DNA from: Micromonospora pattaloongensis
Lineage (GTDB): Bacteria > Actinomycetota > Actinomycetes > Mycobacteriales > Micromonosporaceae
Assembly: GCF_900107255.1 (NCBI RefSeq)
Contig: NZ_FNPH01000004.1
Coordinates: 434,001-498,000, forward strand
Length of the DNA stretch: 64,000 nt
Direction of reading: 5' to 3'
Positions 38,280 through 47,814 of this stretch are shown here, in pieces. How positions within the stretch are numbered: the first letter of the stretch is position 1; each line of letters opens with the position of its first letter. The translations under genes and the position numbers were made by a program. Under the pieces are notes generated by a model. It ran no database searches and had not been told where the DNA came from. It worked only from the letters and a program-made list of their open reading frames with translations.

Positions 38280-41200
38280 TCAGCTCCCCCGCAGCGCGTC
38301 GAGCTCGGCGATCGCCTCGGCGTCGCTGAGCTGCGCCACGTCGACCTCCCGCTCCGGCGTTGCAGCGCCGGCCCGCTCCGGCGGCGCGAGCTGCTGGTCG
38401 ATGAATCGGGCGGCCGCGTCGACCGTGGGGTGGTCGAAGACCATCGAGGTGGGCAGCGGGACGCCGAAGACCGACTCGAGCGCGTTCTTCAGCTCGACCG
38501 CCATCAGCGAGTCCAGGCCCAGCTCGGCGAACTTGGCACCGGCCGGCACGTCGTCCGCGCCGTCGAAGTGCAGCACCGCGGCCAGCTTGGCCCGGAGCAG
38601 CTCGCCGACGCTCGCCAGCCGGACCGCTGCCGGCTGGGCGCGCAGCTCGTCCAGATCCACCCGCACCGCGCGCCGCGCGGCCTCGCGGGCCACCTCGCGG
38701 TAGAGCGCGTTGCCGGCGGGCCGGCTGGCCACGTACCGGTCCCAGTCGAACTCACCGACCATGACCTGCGGTCGGGGGTCGGCGAGCAGCCGGGTCAGGG
38801 CGCGCCCACCGTCGACCGGGCTGAGGAAGCGCAGGCCCTGCTGCTCGATCCGCCGGCGACTCCGGTCGTCCATGCCGGCGGCCATGCCGACCGCGGCCCA
38901 GGGGCCCCAGTCGATGCTCAGCGCCGGCAGGCCCTGCCCGGCGCGCCAGTGCGCCAGCCCGTCCAGAAAGGAGTTGGCGGCGGCGTAGTTCCCCTGGGCC
39001 ACCGGGCCGAGCGGCGCCGACACCGAGGAGTAGGTGACGAAGAGGTCCACGCCGCCCAGGTCCTCGGCCAACCGGTGCAGCAGCCAACCGCCGTACACCT
39101 TGGGCCGGAGCACGGCCTCGACCTGCGCCCAGTCCATGGTGGCGATCGGGGTGTCGGCCAGCACGCCGGCGGCGTGCACGACGCCGCCGAGCGGGTGCGG
39201 CGCCGCGCGCAGCGCGGCGGTGACCCGCGCCATGTCGACGGGGTCCGCGACGTCGCCGCGGAGGACCTCCAGCCGGACGTCCGGCCCGAACCGGGCGGCC
39301 AGCTCGGCCCGCCGCTCGTCGTCGACCGCCCGCCGGCTCAGCAGCGCCAGGTGGCGCGCCCCGCCCGCCACCAGCCGCTCGCCGGCCAGCAAGCCGAGCG
39401 CGCCCAACCCGCCGGTGACGAGGTAGGTCCGGTCCGGCCGCAGCTCGACCGGCCGCGGTCGCGGTCGCTCGTCGCCGAACCGCAGCACCAGCTTGCCGAC
39501 GTTGCCGCCTCGGCTGAGCACACCGAACGCCTCCGCGGTCTCGCTCAGCGCGTACTCGGTGGTCGGGATCGGCGTGAGCGCGCCCTGCTCGATCAGATCG
39601 GCCACCCGGCCGAGGATCCGTTGGTTGGTCGCCGCCAGCTCGTCCGCCGGCAACTCGCTGAGGTCGAAAAAGTGGTATGCCACGTCCGGCCGGGCGTCGC
39701 GTACCGCAGCGGTGGACCAGATCCCGATCTTGCCCAGCTCCACGAACCGCCCGCCGTGGCCCAGCGCGCGCAGGCCGGCCGGGATGAAGTCCTTGTTGAG
39801 GCTGTTCAGCACGATGTCCACGCCGGCGCCGTCGGTGACCCGCAGGATCTCGTCGGCGAAGTCGAGGGTGCGGGAGTTGAACACGTGGGCCACCCCCTGC
39901 CGCCGCAGCAACTCCTGCTTGCGCGGGCTCCCGGTGGCGTAGACCTCGGCCCCGGCGAGCTGGGCGAGGCGCACCGCCGCCTGACCCACGCCACCGGCGG
40001 CGGCGTGGATCAGCACCCGGTCGCCGGCCCGGATGCCGGCCAGCTCGTGCAGCGCGTGGTACGCGGTCACGTACGCGGTGGGCAACGCCGCCGCCTCGGC
40101 GAAGCCGATCCCCGCCGGCTTGCGCACGACGGCCGTCGACGGGACGGTGACCAGGCGCTTCATGCATCCCAGCGCGCTGACCATCACCTCGTCGCCGGGC
40201 GCGAAGTCGGCCCGCGGTCCGCTGGCGACCACGGTGCCGGCCGCCTCGAACCCCAGGGGCAGCTCCTGGTAGGGGGTGCCGGTGTCCTCGGCGTGCTGGC
40301 GCAGCAGACCGAGGGCGTTCAACACGTCCTTGAAGTTGAGCCCGGCGGCGTGCACCCGGACCTGCACCTGGTCGTCGATCGGGGCGACCGCCCGCACCGG
40401 GACCGGTCGCACGCCGTCGAACTCGCCGGGCCGCTGGATCACCAGCTCGACGTCGTCGGTCGCGACGCCCGGCTGCACGGCTCGGATCCGCCGCACGTGC
40501 CGCGCCCCGTCCCGGTAGGCGACCTGGAACTCGTCCGCCTCGGCGCCGCACCACTCGGTGACCAGCGACTCGGCGGCCTCGTCCGGACGGCCGGCGGGCA
40601 GGTCGACGAGCGTCACGCGGTACGTCGGGTGTTCGCTCCACCACGAATGGCCGAAACCCCAGAGCGTGGCCGGCGCGAGCCGGGAATCCGCCGGGCGGTC
40701 GCCGGGCAGCCGTTGCGCGCCGGTGGTGACCAGCCAGAGTCGCCGGTCGTCGCCGAACGGGACACCGTCCAGCCGGCGCGCCAGGTCCAGCAGGTCGCGG
40801 TAGTTGCGCTCGCACTCCTCCCGCAACGATCCGGCGTCGACCGGGCCGTCGCCCGCCTGCCAGAACCAGCAGACGTCGCCCGGCCGGTCGGCCAGCAGCC
40901 TGCCGGCCTCTGCCGCGCTTTCGGCCACGACCAGCTCGATGCCGGCCCGCTCAACCCGCTCGGTCAGGTGGGCCACCTCCGCCGCGGCCGGGTGCACCGC
41001 CACCACCCGCTCGGGGACCCGGGACTGCTGCCGCACCAGGGACCGCTTCGTCCAGGACGGCTCGTGGAACAGCCGGCGCCCCGCACCGGCCGTGTTGACC
41101 ACCCGACGGAAGGCCAGCCCGCTCACCTGGAACACCGGCCGCCCCTCGTCGAGCAGCAGCAGCTCCGCGCTGATCTCGTCGCGCTCCGGGTCCGCGCCGG

Positions 41201-44200
41201 TGATCCGGACCAGGCCGCGCAGCCGCTCGCCCTTGGGCTTGCGGAGGAACCGGAAGGCGCCGAAGCGCACCGGCAGGTAGGTGTGTTCGGTCTCGGCGAC
41301 CGCCGCCAGTGTCTGGATCACGCAGTCCAGCACGAACGGGGCCAGCATCTCCACGGCGGCGGTGCGGTGACCACGCAGCACGGACACGGCGACGTCCCCA
41401 TGCCGTTCGATCCGCTCGATCCGGCGGAACTCCGGCCCGTACTCGAGCCCCAGGTCGGCGTAGTCGGCGTAGATTTCCGCCCCCTCGGTGACCACCGTCG
41501 CCGGCGCCGCCGCGTCGGCGGTGAGCCGGCGCGTCAGCACGGTCAGCGGCTCGGCCGGGGCGTCGGCGGCGATGAACGCGGTCACGTGCCGCCGCTCGAC
41601 ACCGGTCTCCGGCGCCCGGCTGACCACCTCCACGGCGGCGCCGCCGTCCTCCGGACGCAGCCGTGCCCGCAGCTCGACCTCCTGGTCGGCGGGGAGCAGC
41701 AGCGGCTCGTGGATGTCCAGGTCGCGGATCAGCCGGCCGGTCTCCCCCCAGACCTCGTCCTGGAGCGCGAGCAGCACCTCGACGTATCCGGCGGCCGGGA
41801 AGACCACCTGACCCAGCACGACGTGGTCGGCCAGGTATCGCGGCCGGTCCGGGGAGAGCGTCGTGCGGAACTCGCGCTCCCCGCGGGCCCGCTGCTCGGT
41901 GGTGGTGACCTCGGGCCCCAGCAGAGGATGGGTGACGGCCGCGGCGTCGGCCGCGCCGCCCCGCGCGTGCCGGCGCCCGTCGAGCGGCAGCCAGTACCGT
42001 TTCCGGTCGAAGGCGTACGTCGGCAGATCGACCGGCCGTCCCGACTCGCCCTCGTGGAAACCCGCCCAGTCGATCGACGCCCCCGCCTGGTAGTGGGCGG
42101 CGAGCGCGCGGAGCAGCACGTCGCCGTGCTCGTCTCCGGGGTGGAGGCTGGGCAGCCAGCGGTGTTCGCCGGCGCCCAGCGACTCGCGCCCGAGGGTCAG
42201 CAGCGTCGACCCCGGGCCGATCTCGATGAAGGTGTGCGACCCCCGCTCGCCGATGGCGGCCACGCCGTCAGCGAAGCGCACCGGCTCGCCGACGTGCCGG
42301 ACCCAGTAGTCGGCGTCGCTCATCTGGCCCGGATCGGCCAGCCGGCCGGTCACGTTGGAGACGACGGGCACCTGCGGCTCGGCCCACTCGATGCCGTCCA
42401 GGGCGGCCCGGAAGCGCGGGTAGATCTCCGCCATCAGGGGCGAGTGGAAGGCGTGCGAGACGGGCAGCCGGCGAGTGCCGATGCCGCGCGCTTCGATTGC
42501 CTCGACGACGGCGGCCAGCGACTCCCGTCCTCCCGAGACGACGCAGCGGTTGGGCGCGTTGATCGCGGCGAACGCCAGGTCGTCGTGGGAGCAGACCAGA
42601 TCCGCCACCTGCTCCATCGGCGCGGCCACCGCGACCATCCCGCCCGGCGCGGACACCGCCTGCATCAACTCGGCCCGCGCCGCGACCAGCCGCACGGCGT
42701 CCGGCAGGGTCAGCACCCCGCCGAGCGCCGCCGCCGTCACCTCTCCGATGCTGTGCCCGATCAGGACGTCCGGTCGTACTCCCCAGCTCAGCCAGAGCTG
42801 GGCGAGCGAGTATTCCAGCGTGAACAGGGCCGGCTGGGTGAAGCGGGTCTGGTGGATCTCGTCGGGATCGTCGGTGCGGCCCAGCATGAGGTCCCGGACG
42901 GAGCGGCCCAGGTGACCGGCGAAGAGCCGATCGCACTCGTCGACGTGGCGGCGGAAGACCGGATACCGGTCGTAGAGCGGAGCGCCCATCCCCGGACGCT
43001 GGGCGCCCTGCCCGGTGAAGGCGAAGGCGACCCGCGCGGCGGCCGGGCCGGCCGGGCGGGGCTCGGCGGCCAGCAGCTCGGTCAGCTCGTCCCGGTTGTG
43101 GACCACGCTGGCGAGCCGGGTGCCGAGGTGGGCGCGGCCCAGGTGGGCGGTGCGGCAGAGGTCCGCCAGCGACAACTCGGGCCGGGCGTCGAGGAATTCG
43201 CGGTAACGCGCCGCCTGGAGCCGCAGGCTCCGGGGAGTGATCGCGGAGAGGGTGAACAGATGCGGTTCCGCGTCCCCGGAGGGCGGGGCCGGGGACACCT
43301 CGCCCCAGCCGGGCGCCTGCTCCAGGACCACGCTGGCGATGGTGCCGGCGAACCCAAAGGAGTTGACCAACGCCCGCCTGGTCCCCGCCGGCCATGCCCG
43401 GGCCTCGGTGGGCACCGCCACCGGGGCGCTCGCCCAGGGGATGTGTTCGGACGGGTGGGCCAGGTTGAGGTGCGGGTATATCTGCCCGTCGCGCAGTTGC
43501 AGGACGGTCTTGACGATCCCGCCGACGCCGGCCGCCGCCTCCATGTGGCCGACGTTCGTCTTAAGCGAGCCGACCAGGATCGGCTCCCGCATGCTGTGCG
43601 AGGCGGCGAAGACGGCACGGATCGCGCCCATCTCGATCGGGTCGCCCAACGGGGTGCCGGTGCCGTGGGCCTCGACGTACTGGATCTCCTCCGGCGCCAG
43701 CATCGCGGCGTCCAGGGCGGCCCGCATCACCGCCTCCTGCGCTGAGCCGTTCGGCACGGTCAGGCCACCGCTCTCGCCGTCCTGTCGGACAGCCGAGCCG
43801 CGGACCAGGGCGAGGATCCGGTCGCCGTCGCGCTTGGCGTCGGAGAGCCGCTTGAGCACCAGCATGCCGCAGCCCTCGCTGCGGCTGTACCCGTCGGCGG
43901 CCGCGTCGAAGGTCTTGCACTCGCCGTCGGGTGCCAGCATGTTGGCCTGGGAGAACACGATGTGGTTGCGCGGGTGGTGGATCGCGTTGACGCCGCCGCA
44001 GAGCGCGATCTCGCACTCCCGCCGTCGCAGCCCCTCGACCGCCAGGTGCAGCGAGACGAGGGAGGACGAACAGGCGGTGTCCACGGCCATGCTGGGGCCC
44101 CGCAGCCCGAGGAAGTAGGAGACCCGGCCCGGGATGGCGCTGTGTGCGGTGCCCGTGCCGATGTAGGCGTCCAGCTCCTCGTAGCCCAGCGCGTCGACCT

Positions 44201-44660
44201 CCAGGATGTAGTCCACGCAGCTGACCCCGACGTAGACGCCGCCCGAGCCGTGCCGCAGCGAGGCCGGATCGATGTTGGCGTGCTCCAGCGCCTCCCAGGT
44301 CGTCTCCAGCACCAGACGGTGCTGCGGGTCGATGTACTGGGCCTCCTTCGGCGAGATGGCGAAGAAGCGCGGGTCGAACTGGTCGATGCCGCTCAGGAAC
44401 CCACCGCCGCTGGTCCCGACCGCACCCTTCTCCCCCGCCTCGGTGGCGGCCAGCCCGGCCACGTCCCAGCGGTCCGCCGGGATCGGGCCGGTGCCGGAGC
44501 CGCCGGAGCGCAGGAACTCGGCGAATCCGCCCGGCGAGTCGTTGTCCCCGGGGAACCGCAGCCCCACCCCCACGATCGCGACGGGTTCGTACCGTTCCAG
44601 AAGCAGGTCGTTGAGGAGCTCGTCCCGGGCACCGGGATCGGCGTGGTCGCTCGTCGGCAT
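38280..44660 (-). CDS. Type I PKS, single reducing module KS-AT-DH-ER-KR-ACP
   Basis: 2126 residues. KS about 25-450 with Cys197, His332 and His372; AT about 540-840 with GHSIGEV (Ser637) and the HAFHS signature that usually means malonyl-CoA; DH with HVVLGQVVFP and DCVIQ; a structural segment; ER with HAAAGGVGQAAVRLA; KR with YLVTGGLGALG, Ser in YSSVSAPLG and Tyr/Asn in GNYAAANS, LAD loop suggesting B-type; ACP with LGLDSLMAVE near 2050. All domains look active and the set fully reduces each two-carbon unit, by iteration or once. No loading or thioesterase domain. ATG 44660 follows GGGAG. Confidence 0.95.
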   Translation of the reverse strand: MPTSDHADPGARDELLNDLLLERYEPVAIVGVGLRFPGDNDSPGGFAEFLRSGGSGTGPIPADRWDVAGLAATEAGEKGAVGTSGGGFLSGIDQFDPRFFAISPKEAQYIDPQHRLVLETTWEALEHANIDPASLRHGSGGVYVGVSCVDYILEVDALGYEELDAYIGTGTAHSAIPGRVSYFLGLRGPSMAVDTACSSSLVSLHLAVEGLRRRECEIALCGGVNAIHHPRNHIVFSQANMLAPDGECKTFDAAADGYSRSEGCGMLVLKRLSDAKRDGDRILALVRGSAVRQDGESGGLTVPNGSAQEAVMRAALDAAMLAPEEIQYVEAHGTGTPLGDPIEMGAIRAVFAASHSMREPILVGSLKTNVGHMEAAAGVGGIVKTVLQLRDGQIYPHLNLAHPSEHIPWASAPVAVPTEARAWPAGTRRALVNSFGFAGTIASVVLEQAPGWGEVSPAPPSGDAEPHLFTLSAITPRSLRLQAARYREFLDARPELSLADLCRTAHLGRAHLGTRLASVVHNRDELTELLAAEPRPAGPAAARVAFAFTGQGAQRPGMGAPLYDRYPVFRRHVDECDRLFAGHLGRSVRDLMLGRTDDPDEIHQTRFTQPALFTLEYSLAQLWLSWGVRPDVLIGHSIGEVTAAALGGVLTLPDAVRLVAARAELMQAVSAPGGMVAVAAPMEQVADLVCSHDDLAFAAINAPNRCVVSGGRESLAAVVEAIEARGIGTRRLPVSHAFHSPLMAEIYPRFRAALDGIEWAEPQVPVVSNVTGRLADPGQMSDADYWVRHVGEPVRFADGVAAIGERGSHTFIEIGPGSTLLTLGRESLGAGEHRWLPSLHPGDEHGDVLLRALAAHYQAGASIDWAGFHEGESGRPVDLPTYAFDRKRYWLPLDGRRHARGGAADAAAVTHPLLGPEVTTTEQRARGEREFRTTLSPDRPRYLADHVVLGQVVFPAAGYVEVLLALQDEVWGETGRLIRDLDIHEPLLLPADQEVELRARLRPEDGGAAVEVVSRAPETGVERRHVTAFIAADAPAEPLTVLTRRLTADAAAPATVVTEGAEIYADYADLGLEYGPEFRRIERIERHGDVAVSVLRGHRTAAVEMLAPFVLDCVIQTLAAVAETEHTYLPVRFGAFRFLRKPKGERLRGLVRITGADPERDEISAELLLLDEGRPVFQVSGLAFRRVVNTAGAGRRLFHEPSWTKRSLVRQQSRVPERVVAVHPAAAEVAHLTERVERAGIELVVAESAAEAGRLLADRPGDVCWFWQAGDGPVDAGSLREECERNYRDLLDLARRLDGVPFGDDRRLWLVTTGAQRLPGDRPADSRLAPATLWGFGHSWWSEHPTYRVTLVDLPAGRPDEAAESLVTEWCGAEADEFQVAYRDGARHVRRIRAVQPGVATDDVELVIQRPGEFDGVRPVPVRAVAPIDDQVQVRVHAAGLNFKDVLNALGLLRQHAEDTGTPYQELPLGFEAAGTVVASGPRADFAPGDEVMVSALGCMKRLVTVPSTAVVRKPAGIGFAEAAALPTAYVTAYHALHELAGIRAGDRVLIHAAAGGVGQAAVRLAQLAGAEVYATGSPRKQELLRRQGVAHVFNSRTLDFADEILRVTDGAGVDIVLNSLNKDFIPAGLRALGHGGRFVELGKIGIWSTAAVRDARPDVAYHFFDLSELPADELAATNQRILGRVADLIEQGALTPIPTTEYALSETAEAFGVLSRGGNVGKLVLRFGDERPRPRPVELRPDRTYLVTGGLGALGLLAGERLVAGGARHLALLSRRAVDDERRAELAARFGPDVRLEVLRGDVADPVDMARVTAALRAAPHPLGGVVHAAGVLADTPIATMDWAQVEAVLRPKVYGGWLLHRLAEDLGGVDLFVTYSSVSAPLGPVAQGNYAAANSFLDGLAHWRAGQGLPALSIDWGPWAAVGMAAGMDDRSRRRIEQQGLRFLSPVDGGRALTRLLADPRPQVMVGEFDWDRYVASRPAGNALYREVAREAARRAVRVDLDELRAQPAAVRLASVGELLRAKLAAVLHFDGADDVPAGAKFAELGLDSLMAVELKNALESVFGVPLPTSMVFDHPTVDAAARFIDQQLAPPERAGAATPEREVDVAQLSDAEAIAELDALRGS

Positions 44661-44704
44661 GTGTTCTCCCTGGTGGCTGGCAGATCGCCGGTCGACGGCG
44701 GGGT

Positions 44705-45103
44705 TCAGGCCTCGTACAGCCGGTGCAGCAGGTCCCGGACGAGCGCCTGGCGAACGGCCCGGTCCGGTCCGTCGTCGGCCGCCGGGGCGGCCGGACGCGG
44801 CGGGAACAGGTCGGACAGCCCGGTGGCGGTCAGGTGGTCGAGCAGGTCGGCGACGGTCAGCTTGTGGAACAGCGCGGAGGTGTCGATCTCGCAGCCGAGC
44901 TCGGCCTCCAGGGTCTGCTTGATCTCGGTGACCCCGAGCGAGGTGAGACCCAGCCCGAAGTAGTTCTCGTCCAACGGCAGGTTTTCGTCCGGGGTCAGCA
45001 GCAGCGCGGCCCGGAACTTCTCGACGACCAGGTTCTCCAGGGCCGCCCACCGGGCGTGGGGCGGCAGTTCGGCGAGGTGCCGGCGGGCGGGGGCGGTGGT
45101 CAC
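44705..45103 (-). CDS. Free-standing acyl carrier protein (ScoB-like role)
   Basis: 132 residues. ACP fold with the phosphopantetheine Ser at position 55 in FGLGLTSLGVTEI (TSL in place of the common DSL) and ALFHKLTVADLLDHL; a C-terminal extension from about 95 is Pro/Ala-rich then helical. GTG 45103 starts four bases after the stop of the FcoT-like gene and translation is probably coupled. In isonitrile clusters a free ACP (ScoB, Rv0100) carries the acyl chain for glycine addition and oxidation; context gives the same role here. Confidence 0.9.
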   Translation of the reverse strand: MTTAPARRHLAELPPHARWAALENLVVEKFRAALLLTPDENLPLDENYFGLGLTSLGVTEIKQTLEAELGCEIDTSALFHKLTVADLLDHLTATGLSDLFPPRPAAPAADDGPDRAVRQALVRDLLHRLYEA

Positions 45104-45107
45104 CGGC

Positions 45108-45647
45108 TCACCCCACCGCCGGCGCGTCGGTGATGACCACCTTGACCTCACCGCGACAGTCGCCGGTGCCGTCGTCCCAGTAGCGGCAGCGCGTGTCGTT
45201 GATGAGCAGGCTGCCGCGCTGGTGGATCCGGGTGAAGCTGATCTCGCCGTAGAAGCGCTTGCCGTGCATCGCCCGCCGGAACGAGCTGCGGAAGTCGGTG
45301 ATCAGGATGTTCGGCAGCTGGCGGCGCCAGTAGTCGTCCATCGTCCACTGCGCGTACGGCTCGGCGGCCTTCTCGAGCACCGCCTTGGCGGCCACGTAGT
45401 AGAACATCTGGTTGTAGCAGATGTTGAACTCGACGGCGTTGAAGTGGCCCGTGTCGTCGATGTAGCACGACTCCGGGATCTCGAACTCGCACCGCGCCGT
45501 CAGCGGCGCGGTGTCCGGGTCGGTGGACGCGGTGACCACCGCCGACTTGAGGTACTTGCAGTGCTCACGGTACGGCCGCAGCACCCGATCCAACAGCTCG
45601 GCGTCCTCGCCGAACCGCAGGGCGTGCTCCTCCTCCGGGGCTGGCAT
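45108..45647 (-). CDS. FcoT/ScoD-type hot-dog enzyme
   Basis: 179 residues, close to Rv0098 (FcoT). The segment ESCYIDDTGHFNAVEFN then ICYNQMFYY carries Tyr62, Asn70, Asn79 and Tyr83, equivalent with constant offset to Tyr66, Asn74, Asn83 and Tyr87 that I recall as active-site residues of FcoT. ScoD homologues add glycine to the enoyl-ACP and release the beta-(carboxymethylamino) acid. GGAGGG precedes ATG 45647. Adjacent to ACP, P450 and the ScoE-like gene, which supports the isonitrile assignment over a general thioesterase. Confidence 0.88.
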   Translation of the reverse strand: MPAPEEEHALRFGEDAELLDRVLRPYREHCKYLKSAVVTASTDPDTAPLTARCEFEIPESCYIDDTGHFNAVEFNICYNQMFYYVAAKAVLEKAAEPYAQWTMDDYWRRQLPNILITDFRSSFRRAMHGKRFYGEISFTRIHQRGSLLINDTRCRYWDDGTGDCRGEVKVVITDAPAVG

Positions 45648-45675
45648 CGAAGAACCCTCCTCGCGTACGCGTCGG

Positions 45676-46902
45676 TCAGAACGTCACGGGTAGCGACTGC
45701 AGGATGCGGATGAGGTACGACCGCCGCCACGGCAGTTGCTCGGCCGGCACCGCGAGACGCAGGTTCGGCAGCCGGTCGAGCACCGCCCGCAGCGCCACCG
45801 TCATCTCCATCCGGGCCAGTTCCGAGCCCGGGCAGTAGTGCGGACCCTGCCCGAAGGCCAGGTGGTGGTTCTCCGGCCGGCTGAAGTCGAGCTCGTCCGG
45901 CTCGGGGAACCGCTGTGGGTCGCGGTCGGCGGCGCCCATCGCCACGATCACCACGTCGCCGGCCGCGATCTGCACGCCCCCGATCTCCATGTCCTCGGTG
46001 GCGAAGCGCCGCACGCCGGTGTGCGCGGTGCCGTAGTAGCGCAGGAACTCCTCGACCGCGGCGGGCAGCCGCTCCGGGTGCGCGCGCAGCTCGGCCATCC
46101 GCTCGGGGTGTTCCAGCAGCGACAGGATGCTGCCGCCGATCATGCCGACGGTGGTGTCGTAGCCGCCGAGCAGCACCATAAAGCCGAGCCCGATCAGCTC
46201 GTGGTCGTCCAGGCTCTGGCCCTGGTCGTCGCGGGCCAGGATCCACTGCGAGAACACGTCGTCGCCGGGATCGGCGCGCTTCTCGGCCACCATCCGGACG
46301 AGGAACCGCAGCATGCTGCCGGACGCCTCGTGGGCGACCTCGGCCAAGTCGCGGCCGGAGGCGTCGGCCACCGGGATGGTGGCCAGCATCGCGTCGCTCC
46401 AGTGGACGAAGTTGGCGCGGTGCTCGTCCGGCACGCCCAGCAGGTCGCCGATGATGGTGATGGGCAGCGGCGCGGCGAGCGCGGTCACCAGGTCGGCCTC
46501 GCCCTTGTCGACGACGGCGTCGATGAGCTGCTCGGTGATCTGCTCGACCCGCGGTCGCAGGCCCTTGACCCGCTTGAAGGCCAGCGCGCGGTTCATGAAC
46601 TCGCGCAGCCGGGTGTGCTCCGGCGCGTCCTCGGTGGCCAGAGTGCGGCTGCGGAACTCGGCCGGCAGCGGCATGGCTCGGTAGGCGCTGCCGGCGTGCT
46701 TGATGTTACGGGCGAGCCGGCGGTCGGCCAGCGCCGCGCGGGTCTCCGGGTAGCCGGTGACGAGCCAGGCCGGCACCCCCTCCGGGGTCACGATGCTGTG
46801 CACGGGGCCGGCCTGGTGCATCAGCGCGTAGGCGCGGTAGGGGTCGGCGAAGAAGGTGTCGTCGAACGCCGCGACGGGGCAGCGGCTCTGGGCGTCGGTC
46901 AT
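45676..46902 (-). CDS. Cytochrome P450
   Basis: 408 residues, soluble bacterial class. I-helix LGGYDTTVGMIGG, ExxR in VEEFLRYY, and haem loop FGQGPHYCPGSELARMEM with the thiolate Cys. Electron partners are not encoded nearby. ATG 46902; CGGAG nine bases upstream. Lies between the ScoE-like and FcoT-like genes, an extra compared with the mycobacterial Rv0096-0101 set. An oxygenation such as hydroxylation or epoxidation of the isonitrile lipid is the likely job (inference). Confidence 0.93.
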   Translation of the reverse strand: MTDAQSRCPVAAFDDTFFADPYRAYALMHQAGPVHSIVTPEGVPAWLVTGYPETRAALADRRLARNIKHAGSAYRAMPLPAEFRSRTLATEDAPEHTRLREFMNRALAFKRVKGLRPRVEQITEQLIDAVVDKGEADLVTALAAPLPITIIGDLLGVPDEHRANFVHWSDAMLATIPVADASGRDLAEVAHEASGSMLRFLVRMVAEKRADPGDDVFSQWILARDDQGQSLDDHELIGLGFMVLLGGYDTTVGMIGGSILSLLEHPERMAELRAHPERLPAAVEEFLRYYGTAHTGVRRFATEDMEIGGVQIAAGDVVIVAMGAADRDPQRFPEPDELDFSRPENHHLAFGQGPHYCPGSELARMEMTVALRAVLDRLPNLRLAVPAEQLPWRRSYLIRILQSLPVTF

Positions 46903-46929
46903 GAGAAGCGCTCCGGGGACTCGACGGGA

Positions 46930-47814
46930 CTACGACGCGTCTTCGTAGAACGGGTGGGCGTCGTGGACGGTCACCCGGTGCGAGACGGCCGGCTCGGGCG
47001 TGGCCGTGTGCAGCGCCCGGTGCACCAGCGACCGGTTGTCCCAGATCAGCAGGTCGTCCGGCTCGTAGGTCTGCAGGTGGATGTACTCGCTGGTGAAGGT
47101 GGCGTCGAGCTGGCCGCTGAACTCCAGCAGCCGGTCGAGCAGGTCGTCGGTGCGCACCGTGCCGTCGGCGTCGTGGATCTCGTACGCGAAGGCCTCGCTC
47201 AGGTAGAGCACGCGTTCGCCGGTGACCGGGTGGCGGAACACGGTGGGGTGCGCCACCGCGGGCGTCTTCTGCTCGATCTCCTCGAGCAGGTCCTTGATCG
47301 GCCGGTAGACGTCGCTCGGGCGGATCTTGAAGTAGCGGCGCGGGCTGTGCATCGTCCGGGTGCTGGCGACCGCGGCCTTCAGCTCGTCGGGCAATTGCTC
47401 GTACACCCGACCCATGTCGATGAAGTAGGTGCCGCGGTTCTTTTTGGGCAGCACCTGCGGGTAGATCAGGGTCAGCCCGAACGGCTCGGCCATGAACTGG
47501 TAGTCGGCGTGCCAGAACTTGCCGGTCTGGGGTACGCCGACGCGCTGGTCCCCGCTGCTCACGTTGGACGAGACGAAGATCTCCGGGTATTCCGGGTGGT
47601 GGTACATCGGCTCGTAGTAGACGTCGATGCGTCCCAGTCGCCGACCGAGGTCGATGAACTCGGGCGAGGAGAGGCGCTGCCCCCGCAGCACCACGATCTT
47701 CTCGGTGTAGACCAGCTTCTTGAGCGCCTCGAATTCGTCTGCGGAAGCCGTCCGCGGATCGAACGATTCGACGGTCACGCCGAACCTGGCACCGCTCCGC
47801 TCAGTAACGCGCAT
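46930..47814 (-). CDS. Non-haem Fe(II)/2-oxoglutarate isonitrile synthase, ScoE-like
   Basis: 294 residues, TauD/TfdA fold. Iron ligands His102, Asp104 (KFWHADYQF) and His265 (SLVHRAL); Arg280 for 2-oxoglutarate. With a constant offset of 30, the residues I recall as functional in ScoE (Tyr96, Tyr97, Tyr101, His132, Asp134, Arg157, Lys193, His295, His299, Arg310) all fall on identical residues here: Tyr66, Tyr67, Tyr71, His102, Asp104, Arg127, Lys163, His265, His269, Arg280. ScoE/Rv0097 convert a beta-(carboxymethylamino) acyl substrate to the isonitrile. GAGGGG precedes ATG 47814. First gene of the operon. Confidence 0.92.
   Translation of the reverse strand: MRVTERSGARFGVTVESFDPRTASADEFEALKKLVYTEKIVVLRGQRLSSPEFIDLGRRLGRIDVYYEPMYHHPEYPEIFVSSNVSSGDQRVGVPQTGKFWHADYQFMAEPFGLTLIYPQVLPKKNRGTYFIDMGRVYEQLPDELKAAVASTRTMHSPRRYFKIRPSDVYRPIKDLLEEIEQKTPAVAHPTVFRHPVTGERVLYLSEAFAYEIHDADGTVRTDDLLDRLLEFSGQLDATFTSEYIHLQTYEPDDLLIWDNRSLVHRALHTATPEPAVSHRVTVHDAHPFYEDAS

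Noticed and set aside
36933-43745. A 2270-codon plus-strand ORF
   Set aside because: It lies antisense to the PKS and ketosynthase, whose motifs are all on the minus strand; long antisense frames are expected at this GC content.
45108-45647. Ordinary fatty-acyl-CoA thioesterase unrelated to the cluster
   Set aside because: The FcoT-type residue set and its place between the ScoE-like, P450 and ACP genes favour the isonitrile role.
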